Assembly: GCF_004336805.1 (NCBI RefSeq)
Contig: NZ_SJXM01000002.1
Location: 310,001-374,000 of the forward strand
From: Aeromicrobium sp. IC_218
Lineage (GTDB): Bacteria > Actinomycetota > Actinomycetes > Propionibacteriales > Nocardioidaceae
Length of the DNA stretch: 64,000 nt
Direction of reading: 5' to 3'
Shown here: positions 57,307 through 64,000 of the stretch, in pieces
Numbering within the stretch: the stretch's first letter is position 1
Layout: each line of letters begins with the position of its first letter
Translations under genes and position numbers: made by a program
Notes under the pieces: model-generated
Databases searched by the model: none
Seen by the model: only the letters and a program-made list of their open reading frames with translations
What the model was told of the DNA's origin: nothing

Positions 57307-60300
57307 GCCGGCTCCTCCTCGCGGAGGCGCTGGCTGATGACGGCCGAGACGCCGTCGCCGCGCATGGAGACGCCGTACAGCGCGTCCGCGACCTCCATCG
57401 TGCGCTTCTGGTGGGTGATGACGATGAGCTGGCTGCTCTCGCGCAGCTCCTCGTAGATCTCGAGCAGGCGGCCCAGGTTGGTGTCGTCGAGCGCCGCCTC
57501 GACCTCGTCGAGGATGTAGAACGGGCTCGGCCGGGCCTTGAACAGGGCGACCAGGAAGGCCACGGCCACCAGCGAGCGCTCGCCTCCGGACAGCAGCGAC
57601 AGCCGCTTGACCTTCTTGCCCGGCGGGCGCGCCTCGACGTCGATGCCCGTCGTGAGCATGTTGTCGGGATCGGTGAGCAGGATGCGTCCCTCGCCGCCCG
57701 GGAACAGCCGGCTGAAGACGTGGGTGAACTCGCGCTCGACGTCGTGCCAGGCGGCGGTGAACACCTCCTCCACCTTCACGTCGACGTCCTGGACGATCTC
57801 CATGAGGTCCTGACGGGTGCGGCGCAGGTCGTCGAGCTGGTCGGACAGGAACTGGTGCCGCTCCTCCAGCGCGCTGAACTCCTCCAGCGCGAGCGGGTTG
57901 ACCTTGCCCAGCATGGCCAGGTTCTTCTCGGCCAGGCGCAGCCGCTTCTCCTGCTGCGCCCGGACGTACGGCACGGTGCGCGGCGGCGGCTCGGACTCGT
58001 CGTCGGTCCCTTCGACAGGCTCAGGGACCGGGACAGGGTCGGACTCCGGGACGTCCTCGGCGGCCGGCGCCCAGGTGGACGGGTCGTCGAGCACCGGCAC
58101 CCAGACGGCGGGCCCGAACTCGGCGACGAGGGTCTCGGGCTCCACGCCGAGCTCGTCCTGGGCGCGCTGGCTGAGCGCCTCGATGCGCAGCCGCTTCTCG
58201 GCCCGGGCGAGCTCGTCCTTGTGCGCCGCGTTCGTGAGCGTCTCGAGCTCGGTGGACAGCTCGCGCAGCCGGGCCCGGACGTCGCGCAGCTCGTGCTCGC
58301 GGCCCCGGCGGCCCTCCTCGATCTCGGCCCGCACGGCGGCGGCCGCGTCGATGGACGTGCCCAGCCGCTCCAGCACCGGCTCCCCCGCGGCGACGACCGC
58401 CCCCGCAGCCTCGGCCTCGCGACGCAGCCGCTCACGGCGCGCGGCCGCCTTGGCGCGGGCCTCGCGCTCGGCCTGCGCGGCCTGGCGCAGGTTGGTCACC
58501 TGGCTGGCCAGCGACGTGGCCCGCTCCTCGTTCGTGCGCAGCGCGAGCCGGGCGTCCATCTCGGCCTTGCGGGCGGTGGACGCCTGCTCGGCGAGCCGCT
58601 CCATGTCGGCGGTGTCGGGCTCCTCCTCGGGCGCCTGCTCGGCCTGCTCCAGCCGCTCGGCCAGCTCGGCGAGCGAGGTCTCGTCCTTCTCGCGCGCCTC
58701 GGCGGCGCGGGTGCGCGACGCCTCGAGCCGCTCGGCCTCCGCCTTCGCCGCGGTCACCGTGGCCCCGAGCTGCTCCAGCTTGGACGCGACGGCGGCGACC
58801 TCGGCGTCGGACTCGTGCAGGCGCGACAGCGCCGCCTCGACCCGGTCGACCGCCTCGGCGTGCTCGGCCTGGACGCTGCTCAGCTCGAAGCGCATCCGCT
58901 CCAGCGACGCCGTGACCTCGGTCAGCTCGCCGGACGTCTTCTCGATCGCGGCCTGCACCTCGAGCAGGCTCTGCTGCTTGCCCGACCCGCCGTGCGCGAA
59001 GTGCGCACCGAGGACGTCGCCCTCGCGGGTGACGGCGGTGACGTCGGCCTCCGCGTGGACGAGCGCCCGGGCGGCGTCGAGGTCGTCGACGACGGCGACC
59101 TTGAACAGCAGCCGGGCCAGCGAGCCCCGCAGCGCGTCGGGCGCCTCCACGACGTCGAGCGCGTAGACGGCTCCGTCGGGCAGCCCCGGCCATGACGCGT
59201 CGTCGACCGGACCACCGGCCAGCAGCATGCCGGCGCGGCCGAGGTCCTCGTCCTTGAGCCGGGCCATGGCGCCCAGCGCGCCGTCCAGCCCCTCGACCGC
59301 GACCGCGTCGGCGGCCGTGCCGAGCGCCTCGGCGACCGCCTTCTCGTAGCCGGGCTGCACCGTCAGCAGCGCGGCGACCGACCCGAGCAGGCCGTCGACC
59401 TGCTCGCTGACCGCCAGCAGCGCGCCGGCGCCGTCCTTGCGGGCAAGGCCGGACTCCAGCGCGTCCTTGCGGGCCGTGAGCGCCGCCTGCGACCGCTCGG
59501 CCTCGGCGATGCGCGTGCGGACGTCGTCGAGCCGGGCGGCCAGCTCGGCGGCGGCCGTCTCGGCCTCCTCGTGCTCACGGTCCAGACCGCCCTCGCCGTC
59601 GAACAGCCCGGCGATCGTGGACTCCAGCGCGGTGTACTCCTGCTGGGCCGAGCGCGAGCGCTGCGCGGCCTCGTCGCGAGCGGCCTCGAGCCGCTGGATC
59701 TCCTGGCCGGCGGCGTCGACCCGGCTCTGCGCCGCGTTGACCTGACCGTGCAGGCGGGCCAGGCCCTCGCGCCGGTCGGCGGCGGCCCGCAGCAGCCCGG
59801 CGATGCGGCGCTCCTCGGTCGAGTACGCCGTCTCGGCCTCGCCCCGCGCGGCGACCGCCGTCTCGAGCTCGCCGGACGCCGCCTCGACCGCCTCGCGGAG
59901 CGCGTCCAGCCGGGCCTGCACCTCGTCGGCGTCGGCCTCGATGTCCTCGGGGTCGCGTCCCTGCGGCCGGTCGTCGGCCTGCGACGTGGCCATGCGGACG
60001 CGCTCCTGCGCCAGGTTCAGGGTGCCGCGGATGCGCTCGCGCAGGCCGGACAGCTGGTACCAGGTCTCCTGGGCGGCCGACAGCGCCGGCGAGTCGGCGG
60101 CGAGCCGCTCCTCGACCTCGGACTCGGCCTGCCGGGCCTGGGCGATGGCCTCCTCGACCGCCTCGCGCCGCTCGCGCAGCGCGGTCTCGTCGGCCAGCTC
60201 GGTCTGCAGCTGCTCCAGCGCGGTGGCGAGGTCGTCGGCGAGCAGGCGGGCGCGGGCGTCGCGGACGTCGGCCTGGATGACGACGGCCCGGCGCGCGACC

Positions 60301-60929
60301 TCGGCCTGGCGGCCCAGCGGCTTGAGCTGGCGGCGCAGCTCGGTGAGCAGGTCCTGCAGGCGGGTCAGGTTGCCCTGCGTCGCCTCCAGCTTGCGCAGCG
60401 CCTTCTCCTTGCGCTTGCGGTGCTTCAGGACGCCGGCGGCCTCCTCCACGAAGCCGCGACGCTCCTCGGGCGTGGCCCGCAGGACGCTGTCGAGCTGGCC
60501 CTGGCCGACCACGACGTGCATCTCGCGGCCGATGCCGGAGTCGCTGAGCAGCTCCTGGACGTCCAGCAGGCGGCACGAGCTGCCGTTGATGGCGTACTCG
60601 CTGCCGCCGTTGCGGAACAGCGTGCGCGAGATCGTGACCTCGGAGTACTCGATCGGCAGCGCGCCGTCGGTGTTGTCGATGGTGAGCACGACCTCGGCGC
60701 GGCCCAGCGGCGGGCGCCCGGACGTGCCGGCGAAGATGACGTCCTCCATCTTGCCGCCGCGCAGGCTCTTGGCCCCCTGCTCGCCCATGACCCAGGCGAG
60801 GGCGTCGACGACGTTGGACTTGCCCGACCCGTTCGGGCCCACCACGGCCGTGATGCCGGGCTCGAGCTGCAGGGTCGTCGAGGACGCGAACGACTTGAAC
60901 CCACGGATCGTGAGGCTCTTCAAGTACAA
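57303..60929 (-). CDS. smc: Chromosome segregation protein SMC
   Basis: The ATPase of the SMC-ScpAB condensin. The 1208-residue protein has Walker A GPNGSGKSNVVDAL (about 32-45), long coiled coils around a central hinge (about 510-670, with GGSGKQQS near its end), and the C-terminal signature LSGGERSLVAVAF with Walker B FYILDEVEAALDD. Start is TTG 60929 (MYLKSLTIRGFKSF) with AGGAG 6 nt upstream. Near residue 970 a linker reads PVPVPEPVEGTDDE, encoded by the dispersed palindrome at 58005-58029. Confidence 0.97.
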   Translation of the reverse strand: MYLKSLTIRGFKSFASSTTLQLEPGITAVVGPNGSGKSNVVDALAWVMGEQGAKSLRGGKMEDVIFAGTSGRPPLGRAEVVLTIDNTDGALPIEYSEVTISRTLFRNGGSEYAINGSSCRLLDVQELLSDSGIGREMHVVVGQGQLDSVLRATPEERRGFVEEAAGVLKHRKRKEKALRKLEATQGNLTRLQDLLTELRRQLKPLGRQAEVARRAVVIQADVRDARARLLADDLATALEQLQTELADETALRERREAVEEAIAQARQAESEVEERLAADSPALSAAQETWYQLSGLRERIRGTLNLAQERVRMATSQADDRPQGRDPEDIEADADEVQARLDALREAVEAASGELETAVAARGEAETAYSTEERRIAGLLRAAADRREGLARLHGQVNAAQSRVDAAGQEIQRLEAARDEAAQRSRSAQQEYTALESTIAGLFDGEGGLDREHEEAETAAAELAARLDDVRTRIAEAERSQAALTARKDALESGLARKDGAGALLAVSEQVDGLLGSVAALLTVQPGYEKAVAEALGTAADAVAVEGLDGALGAMARLKDEDLGRAGMLLAGGPVDDASWPGLPDGAVYALDVVEAPDALRGSLARLLFKVAVVDDLDAARALVHAEADVTAVTREGDVLGAHFAHGGSGKQQSLLEVQAAIEKTSGELTEVTASLERMRFELSSVQAEHAEAVDRVEAALSRLHESDAEVAAVASKLEQLGATVTAAKAEAERLEASRTRAAEAREKDETSLAELAERLEQAEQAPEEEPDTADMERLAEQASTARKAEMDARLALRTNEERATSLASQVTNLRQAAQAEREARAKAAARRERLRREAEAAGAVVAAGEPVLERLGTSIDAAAAVRAEIEEGRRGREHELRDVRARLRELSTELETLTNAAHKDELARAEKRLRIEALSQRAQDELGVEPETLVAEFGPAVWVPVLDDPSTWAPAAEDVPESDPVPVPEPVEGTDDESEPPPRTVPYVRAQQEKRLRLAEKNLAMLGKVNPLALEEFSALEERHQFLSDQLDDLRRTRQDLMEIVQDVDVKVEEVFTAAWHDVEREFTHVFSRLFPGGEGRILLTDPDNMLTTGIDVEARPPGKKVKRLSLLSGGERSLVAVAFLVALFKARPSPFYILDEVEAALDDTNLGRLLEIYEELRESSQLIVITHQKRTMEVADALYGVSMRGDGVSAVISQRLREEEPA
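58005..58029. repeat. Dispersed palindrome embedded in smc coding sequence
   Basis: Arms GGTCCCT and AGGGACC (7 bp, perfect) enclose TCGACAGGCTC. It is the same family as the intergenic repeats at 52651 and 53331. In frame it encodes VPEPVEGT in the C-terminal arm of SMC. Confidence 0.7.
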
Positions 60930-61023
60930 CGGACGCTCCTGCCAGGCGGTGGTGGGTTCACCCTAGTGGCCCCGGAACGACGGGCGTGGCAGGTCCGGCC
61001 ACGCGTCGTGGCCGGTGGCTGGG

Positions 61024-61221
61024 TCAGTGCGAGACGGACTCGAGCAGGTCGTCGGGGTTGAGCGCGTCGACCCGCTCGCTGAGGGCGGCGTTGAGCGCGT
61101 CGTTCTCGGACTGCAGACGGGCGACCTCGGCCTGGAGGTCGGCCACGCGGCGACGCAGGGTCGCCAGCTCGTACTGGTGGTGCGCCGGGGCGCCGACGGC
61201 GCCGAGCAGGGCCTTGGCCAT
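61024..61221 (-). CDS. Small coiled-coil protein
   Basis: A 65-residue protein (ATG 61221, GGAG 9 nt upstream): a short Ala/Gly-rich start, then a heptad-rich coiled coil QYELATLRRRVADLQAEVAR and LQSENDALNAALSERVDAL. A longer frame from an ATG at 61293 is less likely. Similar small coiled-coil genes lie next to smc in relatives. Function unknown. Confidence 0.8.
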   Translation of the reverse strand: MAKALLGAVGAPAHHQYELATLRRRVADLQAEVARLQSENDALNAALSERVDALNPDDLLESVSH

Positions 61222-61342
61222 GGGTGGTTTCTCCGCAGGATCCTGGGGTGGGACGGAGCCGCGGGTCGCGCGATCTCCGTCTGCCAGTATCACCCCGCGG
61301 GCCCCGGAGGGTCAACCTGGACGCGGCCGGGCGCGCGCCGGG

Positions 61343-61348
61343 TACGGT
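61343..61348 (+). promoter_or_regulatory. -10 hexamer TACGGT for leaderless PH-domain operon
   Basis: TACGGT ends 7 nt before GTG 61356. Confidence 0.4.
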
Positions 61349-61355
61349 CGGGCGC

Positions 61356-61853
61356 GTGACCGACCTCTTCGCCGCGCCCCAGGACGCCTGGCAGCGCGTC
61401 TCCCCCGCCCTCGCGACCCGCGACCGGCTGGCCGCCGCCTCCTTCTGGGTGCCCCTGGCGGTCGTCGGCGCCGTCGTGGCCGCGGTGCCACTGCCCACCT
61501 GGGCCCGCCTGCTCGGCGTGGCCGTCGTGGTCGTGGCCCTCGTCGGCCTGGCCGTCGACTGGTCGCTCGCCGAGCGCCGTCGCGCCCGTCGCGGCTACCT
61601 CGAGACCGAGGACGAGGTCGTCCTCACCGAGGGCGTGCTGTTCCGCTCCATGACCGTGGTGCCGTACGGCCGGCTGCAGTACGTCGACGTCGAGGCCGGT
61701 CCCCTGCAGCGCCGCCTCGGCATCGCGACGCTCACCGTCCACACCGCCAGCCCGCGCACGGCCGCGACGCTCCCCGGGCTCCCGACGGACGAGGCGGCGC
61801 GGCTGCGTGGCGTCCTGACCGAGCGCGTCCGCGAGCGGGGCGCCGGTGTCTGA
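61356..61853 (+). CDS. PH-domain membrane protein (bPH2/YdbS-like)
   Basis: A 165-residue protein with two transmembrane helices (about 27-47 and 50-66) and one bacterial PH domain (YLETEDEVVLTEGVLFRSMTVVPYGRLQYVDVEAGPLQRRLGIATL, about 81-126; ends AARLRGVLTERV). The PYGRLQYV/GPLQRRLG pattern is the YdbS/DUF304 signature. It overlaps the next PH-domain gene by 8 nt; the pair likely forms one membrane complex, as ydbS-ydbT in Bacillus. Confidence 0.92.
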   Translation: MTDLFAAPQDAWQRVSPALATRDRLAAASFWVPLAVVGAVVAAVPLPTWARLLGVAVVVVALVGLAVDWSLAERRRARRGYLETEDEVVLTEGVLFRSMTVVPYGRLQYVDVEAGPLQRRLGIATLTVHTASPRTAATLPGLPTDEAARLRGVLTERVRERGAGV

Positions 61854-63210
61854 GCGCGAGGGCACCCGCACCCACCCGCTCACCCCGCTCGCCGAGGGCG
61901 TCACCGCCGCGCGCTGGCTCGGCGGCATCGTGCTGGTCGGTCTGGTGACCGGCGAGTCGTGGGTGCGCCACGTGCCGTGGTGGGCGGCGGTGCTGAGCGT
62001 GCTCGGCCTCGGTCTGCTCACCGCGGGCGGCACGGCGGCCGGCTGGTGGTTCACGCGGTACGTCCTGGACGCGACTGAGCTGCGCCAGACCAGCGGCATC
62101 CTCGTGCACACGTCACGACGCGTGCCCTACGAGCGCATCCAGTCCGTCGACGTCACCGAGCCGTTCCTGGCCCGCATCCTCGGCCTGGCCCAGCTCGACG
62201 TGGAGAGCGCCGGCGGCTCGGACTCGACCACGAGCCTCAAGTACCTGCCGCTGCACGAGGCCCAGCACATGCGCGCCTGGCTGCTGGAGCGCGCCGGCGG
62301 CACCCACGAGCCCACGACGTCCGAGCCCGGGCTGCACCCGGCGGAGGCCACCGACGCCGCACCGGGGCTCGACGAGGTCGCGAGCGTGCCGCTCGGACGC
62401 CTCGTGCTGGCCACGTTCCTGCGCCTGGACGTCGCGCTGCTGTCCCTGCTCACCGTGGGGCTCGGCGTGGCGACCGTCGTGGAGGGCGCGGTCACCGGCA
62501 CGTGGGGCGGCCTGCTGGTCGTCGTGCCGTTCGCGCTCGGCCTGGGCCAGCTGCTCATGACCCGCATCGTGCAGAACTGGGGCTTCACGCTCGAGCGGCG
62601 CGGACGCACGCTGCGGATCGAGCGCGGCCTGCTCTCCCGCGTCTCGCAGACCGTGCCGCTCGACCGCGTGCAGGGCCTCATCGTGTCCGAGCCGCTGGTC
62701 TGGCGCCGGCTCGGCTGGGCCCACGTGGAGGTCGACGTCGCCGGCTACGGACCCGGCTCGTCCAGCGACGACTCCCTCGAGGACCGGGCGACGTTGCTTC
62801 CGGTGGCCGCCCGCAGCGAGGCCCTCGCCCTCGTCTCGCGCATGCTCGGCGGGGTCGACGTCGAGACCGTGCCGCGTACCCCGGCCACCCGCCGGGCGCG
62901 CGCCGTCGACCCGCTGCAGTGGAGCCGTCGCTGGCTCGGCCTGGACGACCGCGTGCTGGTGTCGCGGCGCGGACGCTTCCGGCTGGTCACCCACGTGGCG
63001 CCGGTGCGCAAGATCCAGTCCGCGGGCCTCACCCAGGGGCCGCTGCAGCGCCGCCTCGGGCTGGCGACGCTCGTCGTCCACGCCCCGCCCGGACCCCTGC
63101 TGGCCGACGCCGAGAACCTCGACGCGTCCGACGTCCGCGCCGCGCTCGAGCGCCTGCGTCCCCTGCTCGACCGGCCCGCGGCCGTGGTGGGCCCGCCGGT
63201 CCAGGACTGA
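61846..63210 (+). CDS. Triple PH-domain membrane protein (YdbT-like)
   Basis: A 454-residue membrane protein with six hydrophobic segments (pairs near 24-44/48-66 and 190-210/215-235) and three bPH2 domains: RRVPYERIQSVDVTEPFLARILGLAQL (about 90-116), SQTVPLDRVQGLIVSEPLVWRRLG and HVAPVRKIQSAGLTQGPLQRRLGLATL. The GTG start lies inside the 3' end of the first PH gene. Implicated by homology in resistance to certain membrane-active peptides; role here unknown. Confidence 0.9.
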   Translation: MSEREGTRTHPLTPLAEGVTAARWLGGIVLVGLVTGESWVRHVPWWAAVLSVLGLGLLTAGGTAAGWWFTRYVLDATELRQTSGILVHTSRRVPYERIQSVDVTEPFLARILGLAQLDVESAGGSDSTTSLKYLPLHEAQHMRAWLLERAGGTHEPTTSEPGLHPAEATDAAPGLDEVASVPLGRLVLATFLRLDVALLSLLTVGLGVATVVEGAVTGTWGGLLVVVPFALGLGQLLMTRIVQNWGFTLERRGRTLRIERGLLSRVSQTVPLDRVQGLIVSEPLVWRRLGWAHVEVDVAGYGPGSSSDDSLEDRATLLPVAARSEALALVSRMLGGVDVETVPRTPATRRARAVDPLQWSRRWLGLDDRVLVSRRGRFRLVTHVAPVRKIQSAGLTQGPLQRRLGLATLVVHAPPGPLLADAENLDASDVRAALERLRPLLDRPAAVVGPPVQD

Positions 63211-63216
63211 GCCGGC

Positions 63217-64000
63217 TCAGCCGCCGGAGGCCTCGTCGGCGGACTCGAGCGCGATCTCGCCGCGCAGCTCGCGGCTGTCCATCCAGCCGTCCGGGACGAC
63301 CACCTTGCGCGGCGAGCCCTGGCGACCGCGCGGCGTGCCGAGCACCTCGACCGGGAACGCCTCGTCGGGGTCGAGCTCGTCCAGCAGCGCGTCGAGCGCC
63401 GCGTACGACGAGACGGTGCCCAGGCGCGTGCGCACGTCCGACCCGGCGCGGAAGCCCTTGAGGTACCAGGCGACGTGCTTGCGGAACTCGATGCAGCCGC
63501 GCTCCTCGCCCATGATCTCGCCGAGCAGCTGGGCGTGCCGGCGCATGACCGCGGCCACCTCGCCGAGGGTCGGCAGCTCCTGCACCTGCTCGCCCTGGAA
63601 GGCCGCGGCCAGGTCGCGGAACAGCCACGGACGCCCCAAGCAGCCCCGGCCGACGACCACGCCGTCGCAACCGGTTTCCTCGACCATGCGGAGCGCGTCG
63701 GACGCCTCCCAGATGTCGCCGTTGCCGAGCACCGGGATGTCGACGGCGGCCTTGAGCTCGGCGATGGAGCTCCAGTCGGCGTGGCCGGAGTAGTGCTGGA
63801 CCGCGGTGCGCCCGTGCAGGGCGATGGCGGCGGTACCGGTGTCCTGCGCGATGCGGCCGGCGTCGAGGAAGGTCAGGTGCTCGTCGTCCAGGCCCTTGCG
63901 GGTCTTCATCGTGACCGGGACGCCGTACGGCTCGGCGGCCGAGACCGCGGCGGTGAGGATCTGCCCCAGCAGGCGGTCCTTCCACGGCAGCGCCGCTCCC
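63217..64000 (-). CDS. dusB: tRNA-dihydrouridine synthase DusB (5' end outside window)
   Basis: FMN enzyme reducing uridine in the tRNA D-loop. The visible 261 codons cover the C-terminal two-thirds: VPVTMKTRKGLDDEHL, IALHGRTAVQHYSGHADW, VLGNGDIWEASDALRM, CDGVVVGRGCLGRPWLFRDL and the helical domain with EFRKHVAWYLKGF. The frame is open to the right edge, so the N-terminus with the FMN-binding start and catalytic Cys region lies outside. Convergent with the PH-domain operon. Confidence 0.95.
   Translation of the reverse strand, partial: GAALPWKDRLLGQILTAAVSAAEPYGVPVTMKTRKGLDDEHLTFLDAGRIAQDTGTAAIALHGRTAVQHYSGHADWSSIAELKAAVDIPVLGNGDIWEASDALRMVEETGCDGVVVGRGCLGRPWLFRDLAAAFQGEQVQELPTLGEVAAVMRRHAQLLGEIMGEERGCIEFRKHVAWYLKGFRAGSDVRTRLGTVSSYAALDALLDELDPDEAFPVEVLGTPRGRQGSPRKVVVPDGWMDSRELRGEIALESADEASGG

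Overview
The window is a gene-dense, very high-GC stretch (GTG and TTG starts are common, and neighbouring genes often share NTGA start/stop overlaps) from an actinobacterium. Gene content and order match the conserved block that runs from ylxR-nusA to smc-ftsY in Mycobacterium tuberculosis (Rv2840c to about Rv2922c). The DUF222/HNH gene, the intergenic repeats of the type CCCTGAGCNTGTCGAAGGG and the gene neighbours suggest Propionibacteriales, probably Nocardioidaceae (Aeromicrobium or Nocardioides-like). That genus-level guess is an inference.

Layout. 1-5.5 kb: ylxR, nusA and rimP (minus), a divergent pair encoding a Tat-like exported protein and a DUF4439 protein (plus), two small genes, proS and a DoxX-like protein. 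5.5-16.8 kb: GNAT-ispG-rseP-dxr (MEP isoprenoid pathway plus site-2 protease), an ABC exporter, a class III aminotransferase with its Lrp regulator, a GNAT/acyl-ligase-fragment/enoyl-CoA hydratase operon, and rlmN. 16.8-26.6 kb: PGPGW protein, cdsA, frr, pyrH, tsf, rpsB, a tandem M23 protein, a XerC-like recombinase, dprA, comM and yraN. 26.7-33.5 kb: acyl-CoA dehydrogenase, DUF2469, rnhB, lepB, rplS, an ammonium transporter, trmD, rimM, khpA and rpsP. 33.8-39.6 kb: a small unknown gene, a VanZ-RDD fusion, gluconate uptake and kinase, an MBL-fold hydrolase and ffh. 39.6-44.8 kb: glnD, glnB, amtB and ftsY. 44.9-57.3 kb: PAP2, cydC, cydD, cydB, cydA, BlaI and M56, rnhA, HNH, lipoprotein, plsC-like, two small proteins and a thioesterase. 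57.3-64 kb: smc, a coiled-coil protein, two PH-domain membrane proteins and the 3' part of dusB.

The core is translation and cell maintenance: elongation factors, ribosomal proteins, tRNA modification, SRP and its receptor, and chromosome condensation. Species-specific modules are inserted at defined junctions. The largest (about 12.5 kb) lies between ftsY and smc and carries the cytochrome bd operon, which faces a BlaI/M56 pair across a 120-bp region with three BlaI-type palindromes. This is the most interesting regulatory signal in the window. Both ammonium transporter genes carry 38-bp GlnR-like boxes. The HNH gene has a LexA-type SOS box overlapping a clear promoter. Many genes begin 6-7 nt after a TANNNT hexamer, which indicates leaderless transcripts.

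No rRNA, tRNA, CRISPR array, insertion sequence or replication origin was recognised. No wholly new multi-gene system was found; the strongest leads are regulatory links and protein variants of known families.
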